DNA of 64,000 bases from Rickettsia typhi (GTDB lineage Bacteria; Pseudomonadota; Alphaproteobacteria; Rickettsiales; Deianiraeaceae), in assembly GCA_945881985.1 (NCBI GenBank), contig CAMCVL010000001.1, forward strand, positions 62,001 to 126,000, written 5' to 3'. The notes below the pieces were generated by a model. That model saw only the letters and a list, made by a program, of their open reading frames with translations, was not told where the DNA came from and searched no databases. Shown piece by piece: positions 57,038 to 64,000 of the stretch. Each line of letters starts with the position of its first letter. The stretch's first letter is position 1. Both the position numbers and the translations under genes were made by a program.

Positions 57038-57230
57038 GTGAATTTGCATAGCAACAAATGCTATTGCAAAAAAATATCCCAATTTTTTTTACAAAAAACT
57101 AACTTTGCAAAGTAATATGTAAAAACATATCGCAAAGTAAAAATACAAACAAATTCTAAACAAGCTTTTTGCTAATGTCAAGTTTTTTCACAACGATCCA
57201 CTACAATCTTTATTTCTATCGTTGTTTATC
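57038..57230 (+). ncRNA. Candidate small RNA or structured 5' leader
   Basis: Downstream of the promoter the transcript would form a bulged hairpin at 57044-57069, a nested hairpin (ACTTTGC/GCAAAGT around ATATGT/ACATAT, 57102-57138) and CAACGAT/ATCGTTG at 57191-57224 followed by TTTATC. No known RNA family is recognised. Confidence 0.3.
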
Positions 57231-57347
57231 AAGGGTTTGCTTGCGGCATAAAATAAAATAAAATATTTCTTGAAAAATAGAGTAATTAGATTATCTTTTA
57301 TTTGATTTAACTTTATTTTTTTAGTTATTTATTTTATTGTAAAGACT

Positions 57348-58082
57348 ATGTCTATGGATTTTTACAACGGCTCGGCTAAGGTTGTTAGCCAAACATCTTC
57401 AAGCAGTTCGTCTTACAGTGATGGCTTGCGTAGGTACATGACACTTGTTTATGCTAACATGTTTAAAGCATTGTTGTTAAGTGGTGGTATAGCTTTTTTA
57501 GCCTCCACAAGCGGAGCTTTAATGAAGGCAATATTTGGCACCCCACTACAATACCTAGTTATGTTTGCTCCTTTGGTTTTAGTTTTGGTGTTTGGCTTTA
57601 AAATTGCAAGCTTAAGATACGAAACTGCCCGTAATCTATTTTACGGCTATGCTGCATTAATGGGTCTGTCTTTGTCCTACATATTTTTAGCTTACACTGG
57701 TGTAAGTATTGTGCGTACATTCTTTATTACCGCAGCAACATTTGGTGCAATGAGTCTTTACGGCTACACAACAAAAAAGGACCTAACATCCTTTGGTTCC
57801 TTTTTGATAATGGGTTTGATTGGTATAATAATAGCATCCTTGGTCAACCTGTTTTTAAAAAGCAGTGCTTTAAGTTTTGTTATTTCAATTATATCTGTAA
57901 TTGTTTTTGTTGGTCTTGCCGCTTACGACACTCAAAAAGTTAAGGATATGTATTATGCTTGCGACGGGCTTGACATGCAATCTGCAAAAAAAGTTGCACT
58001 TATGGGTTCCCTAACTCTTTACATTGACTTCATTAATCTTTTTGTTACCTTGCTAAGATTTTTTGGCGACAGAAGAGAATAA
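57348..58082 (+). CDS. Bax inhibitor-1 family membrane protein
   Basis: 244 residues, seven membrane helices. The family signature is at the end: AAYDTQKVKDMYY, then LMGSLTLYIDFINLFVTLLRFFG. It resembles bacterial YccA/YbhL proteins, putative Ca2+ leak channels or FtsH-interacting proteins in the inner membrane. The 22 N-terminal residues are Ser-rich. Two starts are possible (57348, 57354). Confidence 0.93.
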   Translation: MSMDFYNGSAKVVSQTSSSSSSYSDGLRRYMTLVYANMFKALLLSGGIAFLASTSGALMKAIFGTPLQYLVMFAPLVLVLVFGFKIASLRYETARNLFYGYAALMGLSLSYIFLAYTGVSIVRTFFITAATFGAMSLYGYTTKKDLTSFGSFLIMGLIGIIIASLVNLFLKSSALSFVISIISVIVFVGLAAYDTQKVKDMYYACDGLDMQSAKKVALMGSLTLYIDFINLFVTLLRFFGDRRE

Positions 58083-58119
58083 TTTTGTTATTAAATACTT
58101 CCGTTTATGGCATTTGTTT

Positions 58120-58620
58120 ATGGCATCTAAAATAAACCCTGCAGTTGTAACGAGCTATACCATTGCAATTATCAAAAGTTACGGCAACAAACTTATTGAG
58201 GATGGCATCCTGCAAGAGCTTTTAACTTTGTCAACATTTAGCGACAAAATAGCGTTAAATGGTATGAGTCAAGATATTGCAAAGACCTTATCCAAAGATA
58301 CTTTGCAAATTGTAAATATTTTAATTGCTAACAAAAGATTGTCAGTTTTGCCGGTTTTATGCCAAAGATTGATTGATGAACTAAATCACACATCCTACTC
58401 TCAAAAATTACTAATTATTGAGGCAGGTGACATAGCTGATGCCGTAAATCTTTACAACACAAAACTAAAACTCAAAACTGAATTTAAAGACCTTAATCCA
58501 ATTTACAAGCTAAGCAAAAAAAAGGGTATTTTAAAACTTACTAAAGGTCAAAATGTTTATAACTACAGTCTTGACAATCAGCTAAAACTTATAAAGCAGA
58601 GCCTTCTTAAGTGCCTGTAA
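58120..58620 (+). CDS. atpH: Probable ATP synthase delta subunit
   Basis: 166 residues from the ATG at 58120; an in-frame ATG at 58063 would overlap the previous gene by 20 nt. The pattern fits a divergent delta/OSCP: helical N-terminus (VVTSYTIAIIKSYGNKL), LQIVNILIANKRLSVLPVLC (family: FL-VL-N-RL-LLP), and C-terminal NQLKLIKQSLLKCL. It links F1 and F0. It is separated from atpD, as other atp genes appear to be. Similarity is weak, so the call is moderate. Confidence 0.55.
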   Translation: MASKINPAVVTSYTIAIIKSYGNKLIEDGILQELLTLSTFSDKIALNGMSQDIAKTLSKDTLQIVNILIANKRLSVLPVLCQRLIDELNHTSYSQKLLIIEAGDIADAVNLYNTKLKLKTEFKDLNPIYKLSKKKGILKLTKGQNVYNYSLDNQLKLIKQSLLKCL

Positions 58621-58643
58621 ATTTATATTATTATGCTTAAGTT

Positions 58644-60086
58644 ATGAGTAAAGGCTACACAATTGCATCGGCTATGGATGCTTTAAACTCTAAAAAAATA
58701 TCTTCTGTAGAGCTAACAAGCTTTTACCTTGATAAAATTTCCAAACAAAACCCTTTGCTTAAAGCCTACATAACAGTGTGCGGCGACTATGCAATGGAGC
58801 TGGCAAAACAAAGCGACGCAAGAAGAACATCGGGTGTTAAGCTTGGACTTTTGGACGGCATACCTCTTGGTATAAAAGATGCTTTTTGCACCAAGGGAGT
58901 CCGCACAACAATGGGGTCAAAAATGCTGGAAAACTTCGTGCCTCAATACGAGTCAACCGCTACCCAAAGGCTACTTGACCAAGGTGCGGTAATACTTGGT
59001 AAATTAAACATGGATGAGTTTGCTATGGGTTCCACCGGCAAAAGCAGCTATTTTGGACAATCCTTAAGCCCCTTAACTTTTGACGGGCAAAATTTGATGG
59101 CTGGAGGCTCTTCTTCAGGCTCGGCATCTGCGGTTTGTGCTGATTTATGCGTTGCGGCAACAGGTACGGACACAGGCGGCTCGGTGCGTTTGCCGGCTGC
59201 TTTTACAGGCACGGTTGGCTTTAAACCAAGTTACGGCACAATATCAAGATACGGCATGATTGCATACTCAAGCTCCTTTGACCAGTGCGGCTTTTTAACA
59301 AAAAATATTTACGACTCCGCACTTTTAACCTACATAACCGCTGGGCGGGACGGTAAGGATGGCACCTTGCACGATGCCCCAAAGCCAAGCTACCACAATC
59401 AAAATCTGCAGGATTTAAAAGGTATTACAATAGGCGTATCAGATGATTTTTTTGCAAACGGAGAAGTTGACCCTGAAATAAAAAAAAGTTATTTGGATAC
59501 AATTAAAAAGTTTGAGTCTCTTGGGGCTAGAATGCAAAATGTTGCATTACCACATGTTAAATACTCTCTTAATGCTTATTATTTTATCACAACCGCCGAA
59601 GCATCCTCAAACCTTGCAAGATACGACGGCATAAGATACGGCTATGCAAGCGATGCTGCGGCAAGCTCATATGAGGAATTTATATCGCAAAACAGAGCCG
59701 AAGGTTTTGGCAGGGAGGTAAAAAATCGCATACTTATCGGCACAAGCGTTTTGCTTAAGGATAGCTACAAGGATAACTACGAAAGAATACTTAAAATAAG
59801 AAGCCTTGTGCGTAATGACTACGATGCTGCTTTTGTAAATACCGATGCAATCTTTTTGCCGGTCTCGCCAATTCTTACCCCAAAAGCTGACTACAAAATG
59901 ACCCAGCTTGAGGAATATATGTGCGACATTTTTACAGTTAGTGTAAATGTTGCTGGGCTTGGGGCGGTTTCCTTTCCAGCCTCCACCTCTCAGGACGGCA
60001 GACCAATTAACATGCAACTTATAGCTAAACCATTTGAGGACAAAACCATTTTAAACATCGCTCAACTGCTGGAATCCTGCAGGTAA
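58644..60086 (+). CDS. gatA: Glutamyl-tRNA(Gln) amidotransferase subunit A
   Basis: 480 residues of the amidase-signature family. The catalytic Ser-Ser-Lys triad is visible: Lys in GIPLGIKDAFCTKG, the Gly/Ser-rich GGSSSGSASAV, and the nucleophile Ser in TDTGGSVRLPA. Gat-specific YGMIAYSSSFDQCGF follows. It generates ammonia from glutamine for Gln-tRNA(Gln) via transamidation. gatB and gatC are not adjacent. It starts 23 nt after atpH. Confidence 0.96.
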   Translation: MSKGYTIASAMDALNSKKISSVELTSFYLDKISKQNPLLKAYITVCGDYAMELAKQSDARRTSGVKLGLLDGIPLGIKDAFCTKGVRTTMGSKMLENFVPQYESTATQRLLDQGAVILGKLNMDEFAMGSTGKSSYFGQSLSPLTFDGQNLMAGGSSSGSASAVCADLCVAATGTDTGGSVRLPAAFTGTVGFKPSYGTISRYGMIAYSSSFDQCGFLTKNIYDSALLTYITAGRDGKDGTLHDAPKPSYHNQNLQDLKGITIGVSDDFFANGEVDPEIKKSYLDTIKKFESLGARMQNVALPHVKYSLNAYYFITTAEASSNLARYDGIRYGYASDAAASSYEEFISQNRAEGFGREVKNRILIGTSVLLKDSYKDNYERILKIRSLVRNDYDAAFVNTDAIFLPVSPILTPKADYKMTQLEEYMCDIFTVSVNVAGLGAVSFPASTSQDGRPINMQLIAKPFEDKTILNIAQLLESCR

Positions 60087-60169
60087 GACATTTTAATTTA
60101 CCACTGGCACCGATGCATGCAAATAACTTTTATAAAAATTGTGCTGTGTTTTTTTTGGCAAACAAAAAG

Positions 60170-61111
60170 CTAAAACCCCATTAAGCTTAAAGCCTTGGAT
60201 TCAAGCTTGGTTTGGTAAATGCGGTTCATAAGCACAAGGCCAGTTGGAGAGGTAACATTTATCTCGGTTAAATATTCACCGCCAATTACATCAATGCCCA
60301 CAAAGCTAAGCCCAAGCTCTCTTAGGCGAGGCGAAATAGCCGCAATAATTTGCTCCTCCTTTTGGTTGATGTCGCAGGTTAATGCCTTTGCACCATTGCG
60401 AGTGTTGGATACGCTCATATCAGCTGCCTGCACTCTGTTAAGAGCTTTAAAATATTTGCCATCAACAAGTAAGATTCTTTTATCGCCAATGGTTTTGATA
60501 CCCGGTACATATTGCTGGCAGATAACTGGTACGCCGCTGCCGTAAGCCTTTTGCAAAATATTAAATGCCGAGAACAAATTCTTATCATCCTCAGGAATGT
60601 AAAACACCCCATCCCCCCCGTAAGAATACAAAGGCTTTATAACAATCTCCCCCTGCGATTTAAAAAACTCCCTTGCTTCCTCGTAGCTTGTTGTAAGGAG
60701 CGTCTTTGGCATGAAGGCTTCAAACTCTAGGGCAAAGAGCTTTTCGGAATAATTACGCACAGAGGTGGAATCGTTTAATATACGCACGCCGTCTTTTTTT
60801 AAAAAATCCAATATGTATGTTGATGTGATATATGCCATGTCAAAAGGGGGGTTTTGGCGTATAAAAACAGCGTAAAAGTCGTTAAGGATTGCCTTTTGGT
60901 AGTTTGTTTTAAAGTCTTGCTTTAAAAAGCTTGAGGAGTAAAACCTATCCATCCTAGCACTTACAAGCCCGCCGCCATAGCCAAGGCTTTGGGGTTCGTA
61001 GTAATAAACGGCATAACCTTTTGCTTCAAGCTCGGTCATAAATGCGTAGCTTGTGTCAGTTGCTAGATTTAGGGCAAAAGGCGAGTCTATTTGAAAGGCA
61101 ACTTTTTTCAT
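60170..61111 (-). CDS. gshB: Glutathione synthetase
   Basis: 313 residues, ATP-grasp. N-terminal FQIDSPFALNLATDTSYAF, then FIRQNPPFDMAYI, VIKPLYSYGGDGVFYI (ATP loop), QQYVPGIKTIGDKRILLVDG, and EINVTSPTGL near the end are diagnostic. It adds Gly to gamma-Glu-Cys. It starts 20 nt after htpG stops; the two are probably co-transcribed. Confidence 0.95.
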   Translation of the reverse strand: MKKVAFQIDSPFALNLATDTSYAFMTELEAKGYAVYYYEPQSLGYGGGLVSARMDRFYSSSFLKQDFKTNYQKAILNDFYAVFIRQNPPFDMAYITSTYILDFLKKDGVRILNDSTSVRNYSEKLFALEFEAFMPKTLLTTSYEEAREFFKSQGEIVIKPLYSYGGDGVFYIPEDDKNLFSAFNILQKAYGSGVPVICQQYVPGIKTIGDKRILLVDGKYFKALNRVQAADMSVSNTRNGAKALTCDINQKEEQIIAAISPRLRELGLSFVGIDVIGGEYLTEINVTSPTGLVLMNRIYQTKLESKALSLMGF

Positions 61112-61131
61112 TTTAATACATTATTAATAGA

Positions 61132-63006
61132 TTACCCAATAACCTCCAAAACTTTTTTTGCAAACTCGTTTGGCTTTGCAACAAAGTCGCCGGCTGTAAG
61201 GCAGGCAAGGTCGTAGATAACATGTATCAAAGACTTATCCTTTGCCACAAGTTCGCCAGAGGCTTGCTTTGCAGCTTGGTATCTTGTAAAAATACCATCA
61301 ACAAGAGGGTGATTTGCGTTTACCTCAAGCACTTTTGCACTAAGCTTTGGCAGTTGTTTTTGCTCGTATAGATAGCGTTCCATCCTGATTGTCATGGCAC
61401 CATGCTCGGTTGACAGGCAAGCAGGAGAATCCACAAGTTTGTCGCTAACTTTAACATCCTTAATTACGCCGCCAAGAACCATTTTAAACATTTCGCAAAT
61501 TTGCTGATTTTTGTTTTTTTCATCCTCGCTTTTCACCTCCGTGTCCTCACCATCTGGCTGAACATCCTTTGATGTTATGGACTTAATATCCTTGCCAGCA
61601 TGGTCTATAACAACATTCACCCAAAAGTCGTCCACTGAGTCCGTAAGTAGTATAACCTCAATATCCTTCTTTTTAAAGCCTTCAAGCTGAGGGCTTTGTG
61701 CAAGGTCAGAATACTCCTCGCCGGTTATGTAGTAAATACAGTCTTGGTCTGGCTTCATGTTTGCAACATACTCGTCTAAAGTAATGTATTCCTCGCCACT
61801 TTTTGTTGTTTTAAAAATGCAGGTTTCAATAATTTGTTCCTTGTCCGAGGAGTGGTCGCAGAGCCCTTCCTTGATTACATTGCCAAAAGTTTCCCAAAAT
61901 TTGTAGTATTTGCTGCGGTCGTCTTTAAGCTTTTTTTTGAGTTCGCTAAAGATTTTTTTAATGAGAGACTCTCTAATTTTTAATATCTTGTCGTTTTTTT
62001 GAAAGGTCTCACGGCTGATGTTAAGCGGCAAATCTGGCGAGTCAACAACACCTTTTACAAATCTTAAATACTCTGGCAAGATGTCTGTGTTGTTATCCGT
62101 GATAAAGACTCTGTTTGCGTAGAGCTTTACTGATGCCTTTCTGTCGGGTGCGTATAGGTCAAAAGGCTTGCGGGAAGGTACAAACAAAAGATTTGTATAT
62201 TCAATACTACCCTCAACCTTATTGTGGATTATAAAAAATGGCTCATCTGCCATGCTTGCGGTTTGCCTGTAGAACTCCTTGTATTCTTCTTCCGTGATTT
62301 CCTTTTTGTCCCTTAGCCAAAGTGCTTTTGTGTTGTTGATTGTTTTAATACTGTCAGGCTCCTCCTCAAACTCAATTGGGTATTGAATGTGATTTGAATA
62401 AAGCTTTACAATTCTAATAATTTCAAATTTATCAACATATCTATCCGCCTCCTCTGGCTTTAGGTGTAGAGTAATTTGCGTCCCCGTTTTAAAATCCGCA
62501 TCTTTTACCTCCTCGTAGCTGTAGCTTGACACACCGTCTGAGCTCCACAAAAATACTCTATCGCTGCCAGCCTTGCGGGTTTTAACTTCTATAAGCTTAC
62601 TAACCATAAAGCCAGAGTAAAACCCAACGCCAAACTGCCCTATAAGCCCAGCTGCGTCCCCTCCTTCTTTTAACATTTTAGCAAACTTGCCAGTGCCAGA
62701 GTTTGCAATAGTACCAAGATGCTCCGTTAAATCAGCCTCATCCATACCAATACCATAATCCCTTATCGTGATGGTTTTTGCGTCTTGGTCGTATTTTATT
62801 TCAATTTTAAAGTCGCCCCCGCCTTTTAAAAGTTCTTGGTCTTTAAGGGATAGATACTTAAGCTTATCCGTTGCATCGCTTGCGTTAGATATAAGCTCAC
62901 GCAAAAATATATCCTTGTTTGTGTAAATGGAGTTAATTACAATATTTAAAACCTTTGAAATATCTGCATCAAAGGGCTTAGTTGTTTTGTGTGCTTTTGC
63001 AGCCAT
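61132..63006 (-). CDS. htpG: Molecular chaperone HtpG (Hsp90)
   Basis: 624 residues from the ATG at 63006 (MAAKAHKTTKPFDADI). The GHKL ATP site is clear: LRELISNASDATDKL, IRDYGIGMDEADL, IANSGTGKF and GLIGQFGVGFYSGFMV; the middle domain has SRETFQKN. An upstream ATG (63063) would add a poor extension and lies at the predicted transcription start. Regulation by heat shock is suggested by a sigma-32-like promoter just upstream. Confidence 0.96.
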   Translation of the reverse strand: MAAKAHKTTKPFDADISKVLNIVINSIYTNKDIFLRELISNASDATDKLKYLSLKDQELLKGGGDFKIEIKYDQDAKTITIRDYGIGMDEADLTEHLGTIANSGTGKFAKMLKEGGDAAGLIGQFGVGFYSGFMVSKLIEVKTRKAGSDRVFLWSSDGVSSYSYEEVKDADFKTGTQITLHLKPEEADRYVDKFEIIRIVKLYSNHIQYPIEFEEEPDSIKTINNTKALWLRDKKEITEEEYKEFYRQTASMADEPFFIIHNKVEGSIEYTNLLFVPSRKPFDLYAPDRKASVKLYANRVFITDNNTDILPEYLRFVKGVVDSPDLPLNISRETFQKNDKILKIRESLIKKIFSELKKKLKDDRSKYYKFWETFGNVIKEGLCDHSSDKEQIIETCIFKTTKSGEEYITLDEYVANMKPDQDCIYYITGEEYSDLAQSPQLEGFKKKDIEVILLTDSVDDFWVNVVIDHAGKDIKSITSKDVQPDGEDTEVKSEDEKNKNQQICEMFKMVLGGVIKDVKVSDKLVDSPACLSTEHGAMTIRMERYLYEQKQLPKLSAKVLEVNANHPLVDGIFTRYQAAKQASGELVAKDKSLIHVIYDLACLTAGDFVAKPNEFAKKVLEVIG

Positions 63007-63066
63007 GTTGCTATATACAAAAATAATCTTAATAACATCAAGATAGCCATTTGTGGCTAACAATAT

Positions 63067-63096
63067 CTATGTAGTTTTTTGTAAAGTTTTTTCAAG
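63067..63096 (-). promoter_or_regulatory. Candidate sigma-32 heat-shock promoter of htpG
   Basis: On the minus strand CTTGAAA (63096-63090) matches the sigma-32 -35 consensus exactly. After 15 nt CTACATAG (63074-63067) partly matches CCCCAT. It lies ~60 nt upstream of the htpG ATG. Confidence 0.45.
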
Positions 63097-63210
63097 GATA
63101 AAATCACTCCTAAATCTATTTCTCTTTATTAATTAAAGTGCCGATTTTTTAATAGTATGGTGCAAAAAAGACTCTTAACTAGCTAAAAGCTGCAATTAAA
63201 TTACCATAAA

Positions 63211-63243
63211 ATAAAACCAAGAGCTTACCCCACAAGGGGTAAG
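63211..63243 (-). terminator. Possible terminator downstream of the XRE gene
   Basis: CTTACCCC and GGGGTAAG form a perfect 8-bp stem with a 4-nt loop. On the minus strand the following bases include TTTTATTTT after a 7-nt delay. Confidence 0.35.
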
Positions 63244-63429
63244 ACAACTTAGTGCATGCTTAAGTATTTTTATTTGTTTAAAAATGCCCTGAGGGACATT
63301 ACAAATGTAAAAAAAATAATGCAATGTTTAAAAATTACACAAACTTATAGCCAGCGGTAAAGGGTTTTAAAACCCGCAATTGTGCCGCAAGGCTTTATTG
63401 TAAGTTGTTCTGTAGATGCCTTTATTTTA

Positions 63430-63774
63430 TTACACTTGGGTCTCCTGTTTTTTAGCAGGGGCAGATGTAATAATAAGCTCAGCTTTTAAACCTAATGCCT
63501 CAATAACTCTTTTAAGGTTTGTAATACTGATTCTACTTTTGTTATCCTCGTATTTTTTAATTTGCTGGTAGGATATGCCTGTGATAGTTTCAATGTCAAC
63601 TAAGGTCATGGACTTAATTAACCTGATAGATTTTAACAAGCTGCCAATCTTTTTATTATCAAGAATACTTGTAAGGTAAATATTTTGCTCCTCCTCCTGA
63701 GTTTCGTCAGAGGCGGAATGCAACATTTTTACAAGAGTATTGATGTTTGCGGTTTTAGTATCTAAAGCATTCAT
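63430..63774 (-). CDS. XRE-family helix-turn-helix regulator
   Basis: 114 residues. After a ~40-residue acidic leader an HTH_3 domain follows (about 43-105): IGSLLKSIRLIKSMTLVDIE, TGISYQQIKKYEDNKSRIS, and NLKRVIEALGLK. Target unknown. It is on the same strand as htpG. Two similar AT-rich palindromic motifs upstream (63816-63826, 63873-63889) are candidate self-binding sites. Confidence 0.85.
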   Translation of the reverse strand: MNALDTKTANINTLVKMLHSASDETQEEEQNIYLTSILDNKKIGSLLKSIRLIKSMTLVDIETITGISYQQIKKYEDNKSRISITNLKRVIEALGLKAELIITSAPAKKQETQV

Positions 63775-63872
63775 ATTATGATAGTTACAAATAAAAATAG
63801 ATTAATACAAAAGAGTATAAGTATGCAAATACAATAAAACAATAAAAATATATTGATAGATATAAAAAATTC

Positions 63873-63889
63873 TATAAGCTATGCTTATA
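63873..63889. promoter_or_regulatory. Candidate operator upstream of the XRE gene
   Basis: TATAAGCTATGCTTATA is a 17-nt sequence with 7-bp inverted arms around TAT. A related motif, TATAAGTATGC, lies at 63816-63826, nearer the gene. Both fit the size of an XRE repressor site; binding is inferred. Confidence 0.35.
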
Positions 63890-64000
63890 TAGTCCCTTAC
63901 AAAAGTTTGATATTATTGATTTTACCTTATTTTATGACAGTCAAAAAAAATAATTTTTACTACAAAACAAATAACCTAGGTAAGTTGCAAGTGTTTATTA

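Larger units (their letters stand above)
56959..57347. other. Structured intergenic region with a strong promoter
   Basis: No gene is visible in 389 nt. A plus-strand promoter (57004-57031) faces the Bax inhibitor gene 320 nt away. Three hairpins follow: 57044-57069, a nested stem at 57102-57138, and a 7-bp inverted repeat 57191-57197/57218-57224. This suggests a long structured leader or a small RNA. Confidence 0.5.
63007..63429. other. htpG upstream region with structured elements
   Basis: About 420 nt without a gene. It holds the htpG promoter, a perfect 8-bp hairpin at 63224-63243, and a larger fold at 63344-63404 (AGCC/GGCT, GCGG/CCGC and the palindrome GGGTTTTAAAACCC at 63362-63375). 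Confidence 0.5.

Overview
The window is about 64 kb of AT-rich, gene-dense bacterial DNA. The protein families point to an alphaproteobacterium of Rickettsiales type: a large NAD-dependent glutamate dehydrogenase, a glutamine-synthetase-like protein, an ExoD family protein, a VirB4-like ATPase with a degenerate nucleotide site, and scattered nuo and atp genes (nuoK, nuoG, nuoE, nuoA, atpD and a probable atpH, all apart). Two tRNA genes are present, Glu-TTC and Tyr-GTA, both with an encoded CCA. Amino-acid genes (argF, carA, leuB, two cystathionine-type PLP enzymes) are more than obligately intracellular Rickettsia keep. A Deianiraea-like or other free-standing Rickettsiales lineage is my best guess, but it is inference. 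I found no recognisable Shine-Dalgarno motif upstream of any of about 27 start codons examined.

Layout. 1-3.7 kb (minus): 5' part of ftsK cut by the window edge, fabG overlapping nuoK, tRNA-Glu, and an acidic protein of unknown function. 4.0-7.6 kb: dnaE. 7.7-11.1 kb (minus): a frameshifted surface acyltransferase, then atpD with a clear terminator. 11.5-18.4 kb (plus): a divergent aminotransferase-like protein and a 1687-residue membrane-anchored protein with an HEACH metalloprotease motif. 18.4-18.9 kb: GC-rich repeats. 18.9-23.1 kb: nuoG, argF, and an Asn/Ser/Gln-rich protein. 23.2-38.8 kb (minus): a cystathionine gamma-synthase/lyase; then a prepilin-like protein, a VirB4-like ATPase lacking the P-loop lysine, and a 1905-residue single-pass protein with tandem two-cysteine repeats; then glutamate dehydrogenase. 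39-40.5 kb: a His-rich membrane protein and tRNA-Tyr. 40.5-44.1 kb: repeats, metC-like, pdxH and exoD. 44.3-46.9 kb: carA and proS. 47.2-50.7 kb (minus): frameshifted eptA, nuoE, an ABC-2-like permease, nuoA. 50.9-52.5 kb: leuB and a lipoprotein, then an IS1-like transposase remnant. 52.8-57 kb (minus): soluble lytic transglycosylase, gmk, a GS-like protein, a small protein. 57.3-60.1 kb: Bax inhibitor-1 family protein, probable atpH, gatA. 60.2-63.8 kb (minus): gshB, htpG (with a sigma-32-like promoter), an XRE regulator.

The most unusual block is 24.6-34.5 kb. A class III signal peptide pilin-like protein, a VirB4 relative with a broken Walker A motif and a giant Cys-repeat surface protein lie together, the last two 6 nt apart. 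This looks like an undescribed envelope or attachment module derived from type IV secretion/pilus parts. Two LPS/envelope-modifying genes (acyltransferase and eptA) are each split by a one-base shift at a homopolymer, which may be phase variation, decay or sequencing error. GC-rich palindromic repeat families occupy four intergenic regions in an otherwise AT-rich sequence.
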